From: Paenibacillus zanthoxyli JH29
Lineage (GTDB): Bacteria > Bacillota > Bacilli > Paenibacillales > Paenibacillaceae
Assembly: GCF_000520715.1 (NCBI RefSeq)
Contig: NZ_ASSD01000514.1
Coordinates: forward strand, 1 to 42,092
Direction: 5' to 3'
DNA: 42,092 nucleotides
The notes under the pieces are model-generated. The model was not told the DNA's origin, did no database searches, and was given only the letters and a program-made list of their open reading frames with translations. This document shows positions 1-7,440 of this stretch, piece by piece. The stretch's first letter is position 1. Every line of letters starts with the position of its first letter. Both the position numbers and the translations under genes were made by a program.

Positions 1-611
1 CCGCCTCCGCTGCCGGCATAAACCGGACAAGCAGCAGCACCGCCGCCAGCAGACACGCATCAGCAAGTCTTCGCGGCAAGCGGATTGTCGTCGATCCCGG
101 CCATGGCGGAGACGATCCCGGGATGATCGGCACAACCTACGGCACGATGGAAAAAGACCTGAATCTGCAGACGGCGCTGTACCTGCGCGATGATTTGGAA
201 GCCGCAGGCGCACGGGTGACCATGACGCGGACACGGGACGATGAGCGGCCTTCGCTGTCTGCCCGGTCAGGGCTCGCCCAGTCGGTTTCTGCGGACGCTT
301 TTATCAGCATTCATTTCAATTCCTCACCGAAAAAAATATCGGGGACGCTGACATTTTTTTATTCGGAGTCCGATGACCTGAAGCTGGCCCGCGCCATTGA
401 GAACCGGCTTGGCGAGGGCATCGCCCTTAAAAGCAACGGGGTTTCCTTCGGCGATTACCATATTCTGAGAACCAATACAACGCCGGCGGCCTTGGTCGAA
501 CTAGGGTTTCTGACCAACCCAGACGACGAGTCCATCGTCCGCAGAGCTTCGTACCAGAGGAAAGCAGCTCAGGCAATCGCGGACGGCATCGCCGATTATT
601 TATCACGATAG
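1..611 (+). CDS. N-acetylmuramoyl-L-alanine amidase (Amidase_3), 3' part
   Basis: Zinc amidase that cuts the bond between N-acetylmuramic acid and L-alanine in peptidoglycan. The frame is open from base 3, so the gene begins before the window; the first in-frame ATG at 123 lies inside the catalytic domain and is not the start. Visible family marks, in order, are VVDPGHGG with the first zinc histidine, the glutamate in MEKDLN, the second histidine in ISIHFNS and the catalytic glutamate in ALVELGFLTNPDDE. The domain runs to the last residues, so nothing follows it. The Ser/Ala/Thr-rich stretch before LRGKRIVVDPG looks like a linker after an unseen N-terminal part, probably a signal peptide or wall-binding domain. 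A strong terminator lies 87 bases downstream. Confidence 0.92.
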   Translation, partial: ASAAGINRTSSSTAASRHASASLRGKRIVVDPGHGGDDPGMIGTTYGTMEKDLNLQTALYLRDDLEAAGARVTMTRTRDDERPSLSARSGLAQSVSADAFISIHFNSSPKKISGTLTFFYSESDDLKLARAIENRLGEGIALKSNGVSFGDYHILRTNTTPAALVELGFLTNPDDESIVRRASYQRKAAQAIADGIADYLSR

Positions 612-697
612 GCTTTCTTAGCCGCAGGAAAGTGAATCATGTCCCAGCGCCGGGCTGCACCCGGTATTTGAGACACCGCACTCATCAGTCTGAACAC

Positions 698-736
698 GCC
701 TGAACGTTTCTGTCAGGAAGCGTTCAGGCTTTTTTT
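698..736 (+). terminator. Rho-independent terminator after the amidase gene
   Basis: GCCTGAACG at 698-706 pairs perfectly with CGTTCAGGC at 721-729, with a 14-base loop, followed by seven T. Confidence 0.9.
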
Positions 737-809
737 ATCCATCCATAGAAAGTAATCGAAAAATCTATTGACTAAATTTATAAGATCGATTAAAGTTGCT
801 TTATCACCT

Positions 810-841
810 AAAAGCACAAAAGCATAAAAGCTTAAAAGCGA
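810..841. repeat. Four tandem 8-bp units AAAAGCNN
   Basis: Units at 810-817, 818-825, 826-833 and 834-841 share AAAAGC and differ only in the last two bases (AC, AT, TT, GA). They lie 46 bases before the small gene at 887, within its probable leader. No function is known to me; a protein-binding or slippage-prone tract is possible. Confidence 0.7.
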
Positions 842-886
842 CAAAGAAAATGGTTTTATCAAATCCGGGAAAGGGAGGTTTCAGTT

Positions 887-1090
887 ATGATGATCGTTGC
901 ATCCAGCCAGCAGGAAGAACTTCAGGCCATTATTAATATTCTTGAAAGTGAGGGTCTGAAGGTCTATACGCAGCGTGAAACCCACCGGACGCTTATCGGC
1001 ATGGTCGGCAGCATCAAGCCCCGTCTGGCTGATCTGCTGCATCAGATGAAGGGCGTAGAGAACGTCATCGCCAACAGCTTCGTCAACTAG
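887..1090 (+). CDS. Small stand-alone ferredoxin-like domain protein, resembling the DAHP synthase N-terminal domain
   Basis: A 67-residue protein with a good ribosome site (AAAGGGAGG) and a double ATG start. The pattern, an MIVAS opening, a GLKVYTQRETHRTLIGMVG centre and a GVENVIANSF end, resembles the ferredoxin-like domain found in front of type I-beta DAHP synthases such as the Thermotoga enzyme, where it binds aromatic amino acids for feedback control. Here the domain is alone: no synthase follows, and a terminator begins 21 bases after the stop. It could be a free regulatory or ligand-binding subunit. The similarity is read by eye and the function is inference. Confidence 0.6.
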   Translation: MMIVASSQQEELQAIINILESEGLKVYTQRETHRTLIGMVGSIKPRLADLLHQMKGVENVIANSFVN

Positions 1091-1110
1091 ACCCATACAT
1101 TACACAAAAT

Positions 1111-1149
1111 AACCCCGTTCCAAGACGCTCGTCTTGAAACGGGGTTTTC
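1111..1149. terminator. Terminator hairpin between the small gene and namA
   Basis: AACCCCGTTCCAAGAC pairs with GTCTTGAAACGGGGTT across a 4-base loop (1111-1146), with one mismatch, and TTTT follows on the plus strand. It separates two converging genes. The minus side has only a weak T stretch. Confidence 0.8.
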
Positions 1150-1186
1150 GGTTTCTTACCGGCTTAACGGAACGGCGTAGCCGATC

Positions 1187-2221
1187 TTATCTAGACAAGG
1201 CAAAGCCGCGCTCATATTGTTTTGGAATTACCGTCTCTTTATGCAGCTCGACAGCTGCCGTTAGCGCCCAATAAGGGTTCTTCAGCATGCCGCGTCCCAC
1301 GGCAACCAGATCGGCTTCCTCGTTGCCGATAACAGCATTGGCAAGCGCAGAATCATCCAGACGGCCAACCGCGATGACCGGAACGTTCAGCCCCTCTTTG
1401 ATGGCTCTCGCAAGCGGAACCTGGTATGCGGCATGCGTACCCGGGCGTCCGTCCGCAGCGATCGGGCCTTCGCCTCCGGCGCTGATATGGAACATGTCTA
1501 CGCCGGCTTCCTTAAATACCTTGCTGAATTTCAAGCTATCCTCGATGCCATAACCGCCTTCAACGTACTCCTGAGCGGAAATACGCAGAATAAGCGGCAT
1601 GTCTTCCGGCATTTCGCCCTTAACCGCAGCGATCACTTCACAGCCGAACTTCGTCAGATCCTTCCCATACTCGTCACTTCTCCGGTTGGTAAGCGGCGAG
1701 GTGAACTGGTGGATCAAATACCCGTGAGCGCCATGCAGCTCAATGGTGTCAAATCCCGCCTGAATCGCCCGGCGCGCCGCCAGCCGGAACTTCTCCACCA
1801 TCTCTTTCACTTCATCGGTCGACAGCTCGCGCGGCGTCTTTGACTGCTCGTTGAACGGAACCGGCGATGAGGAGACAGGAATCGGCGCATCTTGGGCTTT
1901 ACGGCCGGCGTGCGCGATTTGGATGCCGACCTTCGCGCCATAACGGTGGCTGTCCTCCACAATGCGGGCCAGTGCCGGAATTTGTTCGTCAGACCACAGC
2001 CCTAGATCATAATCGGTAATCCGGCCGTCCGGCTCGACATCAGTCATTTCGATAATAATTAATCCAGTCCCGCCAACCGCCCGGCTGACATAGTGGGTAT
2101 GATGCCACTCGCCTGCTATGCCATCTTTTTTCGTTACCGAATACTGGCACATCGGAGGCAGGACAATCCGGTTCTTGAGTTCCAATCCTTTAAGTTTGTA
2201 CGGAGAAAATAAATCGGTCAA
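1187..2221 (-). CDS. namA: NADPH dehydrogenase NamA (old yellow enzyme, YqjM class)
   Basis: FMN-dependent ene-reductase that reduces activated C=C bonds of electrophiles such as enones and nitro-compounds with NADPH. It has 344 residues, the size of B. subtilis YqjM. The N-terminal KLKGLELKNRIVLPPMCQYS carries the class-typical Cys25 and Tyr27 near the flavin. HGAHGYL (about residues 163-169) holds the substrate-binding histidine pair, and LRISAQEYVEGG and VAVGRGMLKNP follow the TIM-barrel phosphate-binding region. The start is a TTG at 2219-2221, chosen because AAGGAGGG lies at the right distance and the protein start matches the family. The gene is alone, with a hairpin at its 3' end. Likely role: cytosolic detoxification or redox maintenance. 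Confidence 0.93.
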   Translation of the reverse strand: MTDLFSPYKLKGLELKNRIVLPPMCQYSVTKKDGIAGEWHHTHYVSRAVGGTGLIIIEMTDVEPDGRITDYDLGLWSDEQIPALARIVEDSHRYGAKVGIQIAHAGRKAQDAPIPVSSSPVPFNEQSKTPRELSTDEVKEMVEKFRLAARRAIQAGFDTIELHGAHGYLIHQFTSPLTNRRSDEYGKDLTKFGCEVIAAVKGEMPEDMPLILRISAQEYVEGGYGIEDSLKFSKVFKEAGVDMFHISAGGEGPIAADGRPGTHAAYQVPLARAIKEGLNVPVIAVGRLDDSALANAVIGNEEADLVAVGRGMLKNPYWALTAAVELHKETVIPKQYERGFALSR

Positions 2222-2408
2222 TGGAATCCCTCCTTATTATGTAAAATGCATGCTCATGCATATGGTATCGCAAGAAGACAGTGAAAGTCAACTTGCCTTC
2301 CGGCAGGATATTTTCGTTCAACCTCTCCTGAACTTCAAAAATATCCATCTTTTTATTCTTCCATTCCTGGAACATCTTCTGGCAGTTCCGAAAGCTTAAA
2401 CCCAAACA

Positions 2409-2456
2409 AAAAGAAACGGCTGCCCGCTCCTTAGAAGGGTGGCATCCGTTTCTCTT
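2409..2456 (-). terminator. Terminator of the lipoprotein gene (minus strand)
   Basis: On the minus strand, AAACGGATGCC and GGCAGCCGTTT form a stem with one mismatch, followed by a T-rich run (TCTTTTTG). It lies about 40 bases after the stop at 2498. Confidence 0.75.
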
Positions 2457-2497
2457 TGCCCGCTAATGGCGCGCCGATAGTCTGCACCTTTTTTGTG

Positions 2498-3085
2498 CTA
2501 GAATGCGCTTTTGCCGGGTTTATAATACTTCTGCTTATACTCGTCAAACGTAATGTTCTCCGTCTTGCCTTCAGCGTACGATTCATGAACGAACTTCCAA
2601 TAGGATACGAGATCCGCATGTCTGCCCTGGTAGTCCGCCGGAATTTTGTATAAAGATTCGAGTGACTTCTTATCGTCCCCGTCCTGCCCGTAAATATTGT
2701 ACATGGCAAAGTTATACATGGCGGTCAGGTCCTCGCTTGGATTGGGGACTTTCTCAAATTCCGCCGCAATGGAGCTGTAATCTTCACTTTCGAGCTCTTT
2801 ATCCAGTTTCGCCCAAAACTCCTCACTCTCCCCAGCCGCTGATGGAGCTTTCGTCGGGACCGCCGACGGGACTGCCGTAGGAGCTGCCGTTCCGACTGCC
2901 GTCGGTGCTGCCGATGGGATAGCCGTTGGAGCCACCGATGGGATTGCTGCCGGAGCTGCCGATTCGATTGTATTTGGAGCCGCCGTCCCGTTTGGACCCT
3001 GCTTCGACGCTGAAGTGGTACCGTTGCCGCATCCGGACGAAATGAGAAGGATAAGGAAAATCGAAACGTATTTCAGTAGTTTCAT
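2498..3085 (-). CDS. Lipoprotein with an Ala/Pro/Thr-rich repeat stalk, unknown function
   Basis: About 195 residues. The N-terminus is a lipoprotein signal: a short basic start, a hydrophobic core and ISSGC as lipobox, so the mature protein is anchored by a lipidated cysteine. A stalk follows with five to six degenerate 8-residue units (AAPTAIPS-like, about residues 40-83), then a globular, acidic part of about 110 residues rich in aromatic and charged residues (EFWAKLDKELESEDYSSIAAEF). I recognise no domain in that part. The second ATG (3083-3085) is preferred over the one at 3091 because AGGGG lies too close to the first. The stalk suggests a spacer lifting the C-terminal domain away from the membrane. 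Confidence 0.75.
   Translation of the reverse strand: MKLLKYVSIFLILLISSGCGNGTTSASKQGPNGTAAPNTIESAAPAAIPSVAPTAIPSAAPTAVGTAAPTAVPSAVPTKAPSAAGESEEFWAKLDKELESEDYSSIAAEFEKVPNPSEDLTAMYNFAMYNIYGQDGDDKKSLESLYKIPADYQGRHADLVSYWKFVHESYAEGKTENITFDEYKQKYYKPGKSAF
2837..2968 (-). repeat. 24-bp coding repeats (8-residue Ala/Pro/Thr units)
   Basis: The units read IESAAPAA, IPSVAPTA, IPSAAPTA, VGTAAPTA, VPSAVPTK and APSA. They have diverged at the DNA level but keep the 24-base period, so copy number may vary between strains. Confidence 0.75.
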
Positions 3086-3216
3086 ACCCATAACCCCTAG
3101 CTTCTTCTAGTACTTTATCATCACTGACAGGAAAACAAAAACCAGCCATGCACTCTGCCTGCGCATTGACCGGTTGTTTGTCATGAACCTTTGTTCCATT
3201 ATATCTTTATATCTTT

Positions 3217-3564
3217 TTAAAAAGCCAGCTCTACCGAACCGTCCTCGTAAATATCGACCCGCTGGGCGCACAGCAGCATGCCCAAACCGTTCGCAAAGCC
3301 CTTCTCCTTAATATCTCTTTCTCTGCGTTCCCATCTCTCGCGGTCATGAATAATGTCGTACAGGTAGTAGAATTCTGTTTCATTTGCCGCTTTCGTCTTC
3401 TCTACAAAGATGAAGTCATCTCCGAACAGCTCTTTGAACCAGCCGGCTGCCTCCTCATGTGCCGAAAACTTAGGGAGATCCGCCTGAAATTGTTTTGTCA
3501 GAAAATTCTGCTGCAGTCTGCCCTTTTTCTCATAATAGCTTTCAAGCGTCTGTTGATTAATCAT
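3217..3564 (-). CDS. Unknown protein, 115 residues
   Basis: A good ribosome site (AAGGAGG, 7 bases before the ATG at 3562-3564) supports this as a real gene; the TTG one codon earlier is less well placed. The protein is soluble and charged, with an N-terminal helix-like stretch (LESYYEKKGRLQQNFLTKQ), a middle segment FKELFGDDFIFVEK and a C-terminal YEDGSVELAF that could be a small beta hairpin. No signal peptide, membrane segment or catalytic motif is visible, and I recognise no family. It stands between the lipoprotein gene and the NUDIX gene on the same strand. Confidence 0.65.
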   Translation of the reverse strand: MINQQTLESYYEKKGRLQQNFLTKQFQADLPKFSAHEEAAGWFKELFGDDFIFVEKTKAANETEFYYLYDIIHDRERWERRERDIKEKGFANGLGMLLCAQRVDIYEDGSVELAF

Positions 3565-3632
3565 CAAGATGCCTCCTTATATAACTTTACTATTGAGGTT
3601 TCCATCAAAAACCATCAATTTTTATGAAAATT

Positions 3633-4130
3633 TTATCGTATTTCTGAAAATGATGATGTGACATTGCGCATGCAGGGCGGCAGCTGCGGATGAAATACAG
3701 CCATCGGATACGCTATGCCGGCAATGAGGTTGTTTGTAATTTGTGCGATAACTCCGGCCTCACGTATTTCTTTCGGGTCCCAGTCCAATAATTCAGGTAC
3801 GCTCACCCATCGGCTGTCTACAATGATGTTCTCTTCTAGTTGAAGAGCGCCTCCGACAATTTCCCCGGAAAAATGAAACAAAATAACCTGATCGCCCATG
3901 CTGCTGACAAAATTATAGACGCCCGTCGCCGCTGTAAGCCTGACCTCATATCCGGTTTCCTCTTGGACCTCACGGCGCGCGGCCTCCGGTATATCTTCTC
4001 CCGGTTCGATCCGGCCGGATGGGAAATTCCACGTATCCCGGACGGATGGTTTATTCTCCTTGATCATCAGCACCTTACCGTCCCGCAGGATGGATACGCC
4101 AACGACCAGAACTGTTTTGGATGGTGTCAT
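3633..4130 (-). CDS. NUDIX hydrolase
   Basis: Hydrolyses a nucleoside diphosphate linked to another group; the exact substrate cannot be read from sequence. The complete NUDIX box runs from GRIEPGED to REVQEETGYE (about residues 39-61), matching GX5EX7REUXEEXGU with all metal-binding glutamates. The beta strand before it (TVLVVGVSILRDGKVLMIKE) and WNFPSG are typical. The ATG at 4128-4130 is chosen because AAAGGA lies 7 bases upstream; a TTG at 4145 would overlap the upstream gene and lacks a site. A C-terminal extension of about 40 residues follows the fold. It lies just after two immunity-like genes but is probably not part of that unit. Confidence 0.88.
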   Translation of the reverse strand: MTPSKTVLVVGVSILRDGKVLMIKENKPSVRDTWNFPSGRIEPGEDIPEAARREVQEETGYEVRLTAATGVYNFVSSMGDQVILFHFSGEIVGGALQLEENIIVDSRWVSVPELLDWDPKEIREAGVIAQITNNLIAGIAYPMAVFHPQLPPCMRNVTSSFSEIR

Positions 4131-4141
4131 TTTGATTCCTT

Positions 4142-4540
4142 TCAAAATAGATATTCTTTATCTAAAACTTCTGGATTTCCAAGTATTACCCAATAATTCA
4201 CCTTATCGTATCCTATGACTTCGGCTTTGATTATTAAATCCTTATGCATATTGCGTTTCTGTGAGTTTGCAGCACATTCTTCAAAATTGGCTACACCTAA
4301 AGCCTCATAACCGGGAATACTCACTATAACACCCTGCGGATAAAAAACTTCTATATATCCATCTATTTTTGTTCCAAGAGGAAGAACCTCTTTGAGTTTT
4401 ATCCATTCAGGCAACTGATTATTATTAACGATATTCCATACTCGATCAAACTCATTCTTAGAGATTCTCTGAAGGCTAGGATGATCTAAGTACAAAGCTT
4501 GATCCATTAGATTAATTATAAACTTTATATTCTTTAGCAA
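4142..4540 (-). CDS. Immunity-like protein with a possible S1/OB-type segment
   Basis: Up to 132 residues. The centre (VLPLGTKIDGYIEVFYPQGVIV, then IIKAEVIGYDKVNYWVIL) has the spacing of an S1-like OB fold: start of barrel, GY, gap, AEVIGYD. The gene overlaps the upstream gene by 29 bases, and both follow a degenerate Rhs toxin tail, the usual place for immunity genes. Low GC and many Asn/Ile/Lys codons fit that class. The start is uncertain: TTG at 4540 with GGGTGGG just before it, or ATG at 4507 without a clear ribosome site. The immunity role is inferred from position. Confidence 0.5.
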   Translation of the reverse strand: MLKNIKFIINLMDQALYLDHPSLQRISKNEFDRVWNIVNNNQLPEWIKLKEVLPLGTKIDGYIEVFYPQGVIVSIPGYEALGVANFEECAANSQKRNMHKDLIIKAEVIGYDKVNYWVILGNPEVLDKEYLF

Positions 4541-4910
4541 TTACCCACCCATTAAGACCATATGAAGCTGAAATCACATAATAGTTATACTTTTCATTTT
4601 GTAAATGTTCAAGCAGATCCTCTATTTTTTCATAATACATTGGCCATGCATAATCCTTCTCTTTCTCCAACAGTTCCTTGTTATGTTTAAGAAATAGGCT
4701 TACATCTAATGTGCTAATGTCAAGAATAATACTTCCCCGTAGCTGTGTTTCAAACACATGAGCCAGGACATCATTAAACTCGATTTTGGTGATAACTAAA
4801 TCTCTTTTACCATCTATCGTGTGCAATGTAATTCTAGACTTTTGGAAATCAACTTCATAGGATACAATTTTATTGTCATGTATACTAAGCAATTTCCCTC
4901 TAACCTCCAA
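4512..4910 (-). CDS. Immunity-like protein of unknown family
   Basis: About 130 residues, AT-rich compared with the flanking genes. It contains beta-rich segments (KIVSYEVDFQKSRITLHTIDG, then KYNYYVISASYGLNGWVIAKEY) and a central helix (FLKHNKELLEKEKDYAWPMYYEKIEDLLEHL). It begins 21 bases after the stop of the Rhs toxin tail and overlaps the next gene, a toxin-then-immunity arrangement. The start is unclear: TTG at 4908-4910, or a TTG six codons later preceded by GGAGG. I recognise no family; position, size and base composition are the only grounds for the immunity call. Confidence 0.5.
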   Translation of the reverse strand: MEVRGKLLSIHDNKIVSYEVDFQKSRITLHTIDGKRDLVITKIEFNDVLAHVFETQLRGSIILDISTLDVSLFLKHNKELLEKEKDYAWPMYYEKIEDLLEHLQNEKYNYYVISASYGLNGWVIAKEYKVYN

Positions 4911-4931
4911 GCATGAATAATCGATGTTTTA

Positions 4932-5918
4932 TTAGTGGGCGCTTCTCTCTGGAGTACCACTACTCCAATCCCAGGTATGTCTATGTCGGAATGCATGGCT
5001 ATTATCTCCATTTGAGTGTTCATAATCAATGTCTTCTATTGCTCGCCCGTTTTTGTCGTAATATCTTCTTTGTATCAGTGTGCCGTTCTCATCATAAAGA
5101 TTCACTGAGGAATTAGGTATAAAGCGGCCTTCAAACTTCTAAACGTTTTGGTTTTCTGTACAGTTGTATGATTCTCATATGGCTTACCTTGAGAGCGCTG
5201 AGTAGAAGTATACCTTTCCCCTTAGCTACTTCTGGCACCTGGATTCCCGCCAACTAAGTGACCTCATTCCTAGAGCAAGTAATGCGATATACTTAACCTC
5301 TTTTGATTTATAAAACGCACTTATTAACTGTTCTCTCGCCCAATCTGCATTGCCGGCACTATTCTTATAGGGACTTGTTCCCGTTAACAGACCATACAAG
5401 TAATTGTACTGGTTTGTGGTCATGAAAGACGCAAAGTTGTAGCGATTCCATATGACATCTTTGGCTGCCTGAAAATATTTATCAAATTTACTGTAATTTT
5501 TAGCCCTTACATCATTCAGTAAACCTCTAAGTTCGTGGACCTCATAGGTCTCCCATTCCTTCGTATGCCCACTTGGATCAGTATATAACAACGGATTATT
5601 CTCCACATACGTATATAAATTCAACGTCTGCGGATCATCAATCTGCCCTTTATACGTATCCTCACTTACAAACCTGCCGATCTCAGGCTTATAATATCGT
5701 GCTCCGGCATACGTATTGCTGCTGGTAAAATCATAACCCAGTCCCGTGTAACCGAACAAGTTATCCGGCCCCGGCCAGTTGAGATCGAACTTCTTCGCGT
5801 CTTGTGGCACGCCGAATTCGTCGTAGTGGTAGCGGGAGGATACGCGTCCGTCCTTCTCCACAAGTCCAAGAGTGCTGCCCAGCGCATCCTGAATGTACCA
5901 CAACGTCTTCGGCTGCAC
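4932..5918 (-). pseudogene. 3' remnant of an Rhs/WapA-type polymorphic toxin gene
   Basis: The first part (5226-5918) is the end of an Rhs core: YHYDEFG, NLFGYTGLGYD, YAGARYYKPEIGRFVSED and NLYTYVENNPLLYTDPSGH, the standard last repeat before a variable toxin domain. An in-frame TAA stands just before the apparent GTG at 5918, so at least a thousand upstream codons expected in a full gene are missing. After PSGH comes a variable region that stops at 5226. The conserved toxin end continues in other frames: NLYDENGTLIQRRYYDKNGR, EDIDYEHSNG and HRHTWDWSSGTPERSAH, then a stop at 4932. At least two frame changes lie between 5100 and 5226. The copy cannot make a full toxin. Confidence 0.85.
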
Positions 5919-6027
5919 GCCCGGTTAAGCTCCAGGCGTCGGTTCCCAGCCGTTGTTATCATCGTAGCATTATATGTATTCACAAAGTTGCGATTATTTT
6001 CAAAAACCTGTGAGAAAACGAAGATAA

Positions 6028-6075
6028 CAAAAAACAGGTCAATCATGGTGGTATCTGACCATAATCGACCTGTTT
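6028..6075 (-). terminator. Long hairpin with T-run on the minus strand
   Basis: AAACAGGTCAATCATGGT (about 6032-6049) pairs with ACCATAATCGACCTGTTT (6058-6075) with two mismatches. On the minus strand it ends in TTTTTTG. It lies upstream of the Rhs remnant and probably ended a gene now lost. Confidence 0.7.
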
Positions 6076-6230
6076 GATGAAACGGAATAGCATTATTTAG
6101 GGGATAAAATTCAAGTATTGTTGTGCGTACAACAGAAATTACAAAATCTTCATACAGGTTTTACATGGGTTATATGTGTTATTGGTTAAATGATGGGTTC
6201 ATTCGTCACTGGGTAGCCCCCACCAAAAGA

Positions 6231-6272
6231 AAAAAACCTTGAAAGGCACTGAGCCAAGAGCCAATCAAGGTT
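6231..6272 (-). terminator. Terminator of the immunity-like gene
   Basis: On the minus strand AACCTTGA and TCAAGGTT form the stem, followed by TTTTTTC. It lies 9 bases after the stop at 6282. Confidence 0.85.
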
Positions 6273-6281
6273 GTACTTAAT

Positions 6282-6752
6282 CTAATTTAGTCTGTAAAAA
6301 ATACCATCATTATTCATTCCATGAGTGCTTAGTTCTTTTCTTGTTTGAGTTAATAAATGTGGTTCTTGTTCATTCATATAGCCCAAATATTTTCTAAGGC
6401 TATTAAGAAATGTTTCCAGGTCGCCTAGTTCTACTTCAAAGTATGTGTTATCTAATTTCTCAACTACCTCTAAATCAATCTCTTCAATGCTCTTTTTTCC
6501 AGTCTCCTCAAGCAAAAAAGCTTCTCTCGAACCTATGCTCTCGACTATCTTAATCGAAAGAGCATAATCATATAACTCCATTATTCTGTCGTCGAAAAAA
6601 TAATATGGAGTAATTACCAATTCAGTGATTAGCTCATTTTTAGATAAAATATTTGTCAAAAACGTCAACCGCTCCAAAGAAAAATATGTGTCTCCATTAT
6701 AATTAAGCATAGTACCTTGCCCAACATTTTTTAGCTGATTTAATACGTCCAT
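6282..6752 (-). CDS. Probable immunity protein, 156 residues
   Basis: The start is well fixed: GGAGGAG lies just before the ATG at 6750-6752. The protein is acidic and soluble, with amphipathic helices (LERLTFLTNILSKNELITELV; LETFLNSLRKYLGYM) and no signal or membrane segment. It begins 12 bases after the stop of a toxin C-terminal tail and has its own terminator, so it has the position, size and composition of an immunity protein for that toxin. I do not recognise the family. A frame kept open beside a broken toxin fits continued use as an orphan immunity gene, which is inference. Confidence 0.65.
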   Translation of the reverse strand: MDVLNQLKNVGQGTMLNYNGDTYFSLERLTFLTNILSKNELITELVITPYYFFDDRIMELYDYALSIKIVESIGSREAFLLEETGKKSIEEIDLEVVEKLDNTYFEVELGDLETFLNSLRKYLGYMNEQEPHLLTQTRKELSTHGMNNDGIFYRLN

Positions 6753-6764
6753 ATTACTCCTCCA

Positions 6765-6950
6765 TTACTTACCTGGGATATATGGGTCAACAATCGACTT
6801 ATCTGGAGCCCAGTTCGGATTATTCTTATTACTGATTTGCACTACCTTACCTGTACCATTATCAACTACTACATAGGAACCATCTTTATTAAAATATGCC
6901 GTAGCGTCATTACCAGTAGTTCTGTTGAGGATTTGTCTGCCAGACAACAT
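6765..6950 (-). pseudogene. C-terminal tail of a second polymorphic toxin, out of frame
   Basis: The readable part is ILNRTTGNDATAYF, then DGSYVVVDNGTGKVVQ, then NPNWAPDKSIVDPYIPGK. This matches the style of C-terminal ends in secreted polymorphic toxins of Firmicutes, possibly RNases of the colicin E5 or BECR kind; that class is a guess. The overlapping ATG at 6950 has no ribosome site. The tail lies one frame away from the beta-propeller protein that runs into it, so the two may once have been one protein. The immunity-like gene follows after 12 bases. Confidence 0.7.
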
Positions 6951-7410
6951 AATTGCCGTCTATGGAAGGTATGCGATGCTGGCCGACATCCGTATTTAGC
7001 TTGGACTCGGTTCTTGTCTTGACATTGTAGCTGTAGATATCCCAGTTCAGATTGCCGGCGCCGCCGTTTTGATCTCTTTTGTCTGCCCATACGACGATCG
7101 GCTCTCCTTTTCCACCCACGCCGACGACAGGCGTATCGGTTGGTTTGCCATGGCTCGTTACCTCTAGCTTTTGACCGGTATCCGTGTTACCGTAATAGAT
7201 TTGTCCGGCATAATTTGCGGCATTGGACCGCCAAACCACATGTGTCCCCGATATTCGGACATTGCTTCCCTCAACAGTGAACGAGGACAATTCATCCTTG
7301 TAGGTGTAGACCGTCTCAGCGGATACCCGATGTCCCGATGATACTGTCCCTGCCGCCATTAATCCCGTGACCAGTAATCCCGCAACGCATTTTTTCAAAA
7401 CACTCTTCAC
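6910..7410 (-). CDS. Secreted TolB-like beta-propeller protein, truncated by frame change
   Basis: The N-terminus is a clear Sec signal peptide: MKSVLKKC, a hydrophobic core LLVTGLMAAGTV and a cleavage site after VSA. The mature part has propeller-like repeats: NVRISGTHVVWRSN, QIYYGNTDTGQ, EPIVVWADKRDQNGG, WDIYSYNVKT and SIDGNYVVWQ. The frame then ends at NPQQNYW, while the toxin tail continues in another frame. Of several in-frame TTG/GTG codons, the GTG at 7408-7410 is preferred because the GGGGGGG tract is about 10 bases upstream. The gene is preceded by a cyclic-di-GMP riboswitch, so its expression probably follows the second-messenger level. The intact ancestor was probably longer, with propeller as delivery part and toxin at the end. 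Confidence 0.75.
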   Translation of the reverse strand: MKSVLKKCVAGLLVTGLMAAGTVSSGHRVSAETVYTYKDELSSFTVEGSNVRISGTHVVWRSNAANYAGQIYYGNTDTGQKLEVTSHGKPTDTPVVGVGGKGEPIVVWADKRDQNGGAGNLNWDIYSYNVKTRTESKLNTDVGQHRIPSIDGNYVVWQTNPQQNYW

Positions 7411-7440
7411 AAACACCAATCCCCCCCACTAATGACAACA

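Larger units (their letters stand above)
5919..6281. other. Gene-free stretch between the Rhs remnant and the next gene
   Basis: 363 bases without a supportable intact gene. It holds the hairpin at 6028-6075, the terminator at 6231-6272, and a short inverted repeat TGTTGT-GCGT-ACAACA near 6120. A minus-strand frame near 5930-5990 reads YDDNNGWEPTPGA before a stop, possibly further scraps of the Rhs region. Confidence 0.5.

Noticed and set aside
2190..2405. 71-residue minus-strand frame overlapping the namA start
   Set aside because: No ribosome site, overlaps the namA start and ribosome site, and no recognisable domain; treated as leader sequence.
4814..5029. 71-residue minus-strand frame across the toxin tail
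   Set aside because: Another frame over the same bases gives the conserved toxin ending, so this one is a shadow.
5919..6281. Insertion sequence at the Rhs boundary, suggested by the long hairpin at 6028-6075
   Set aside because: The hairpin ends in a T-run on one strand, as a terminator does, and no transposase frame or matching second end was found.
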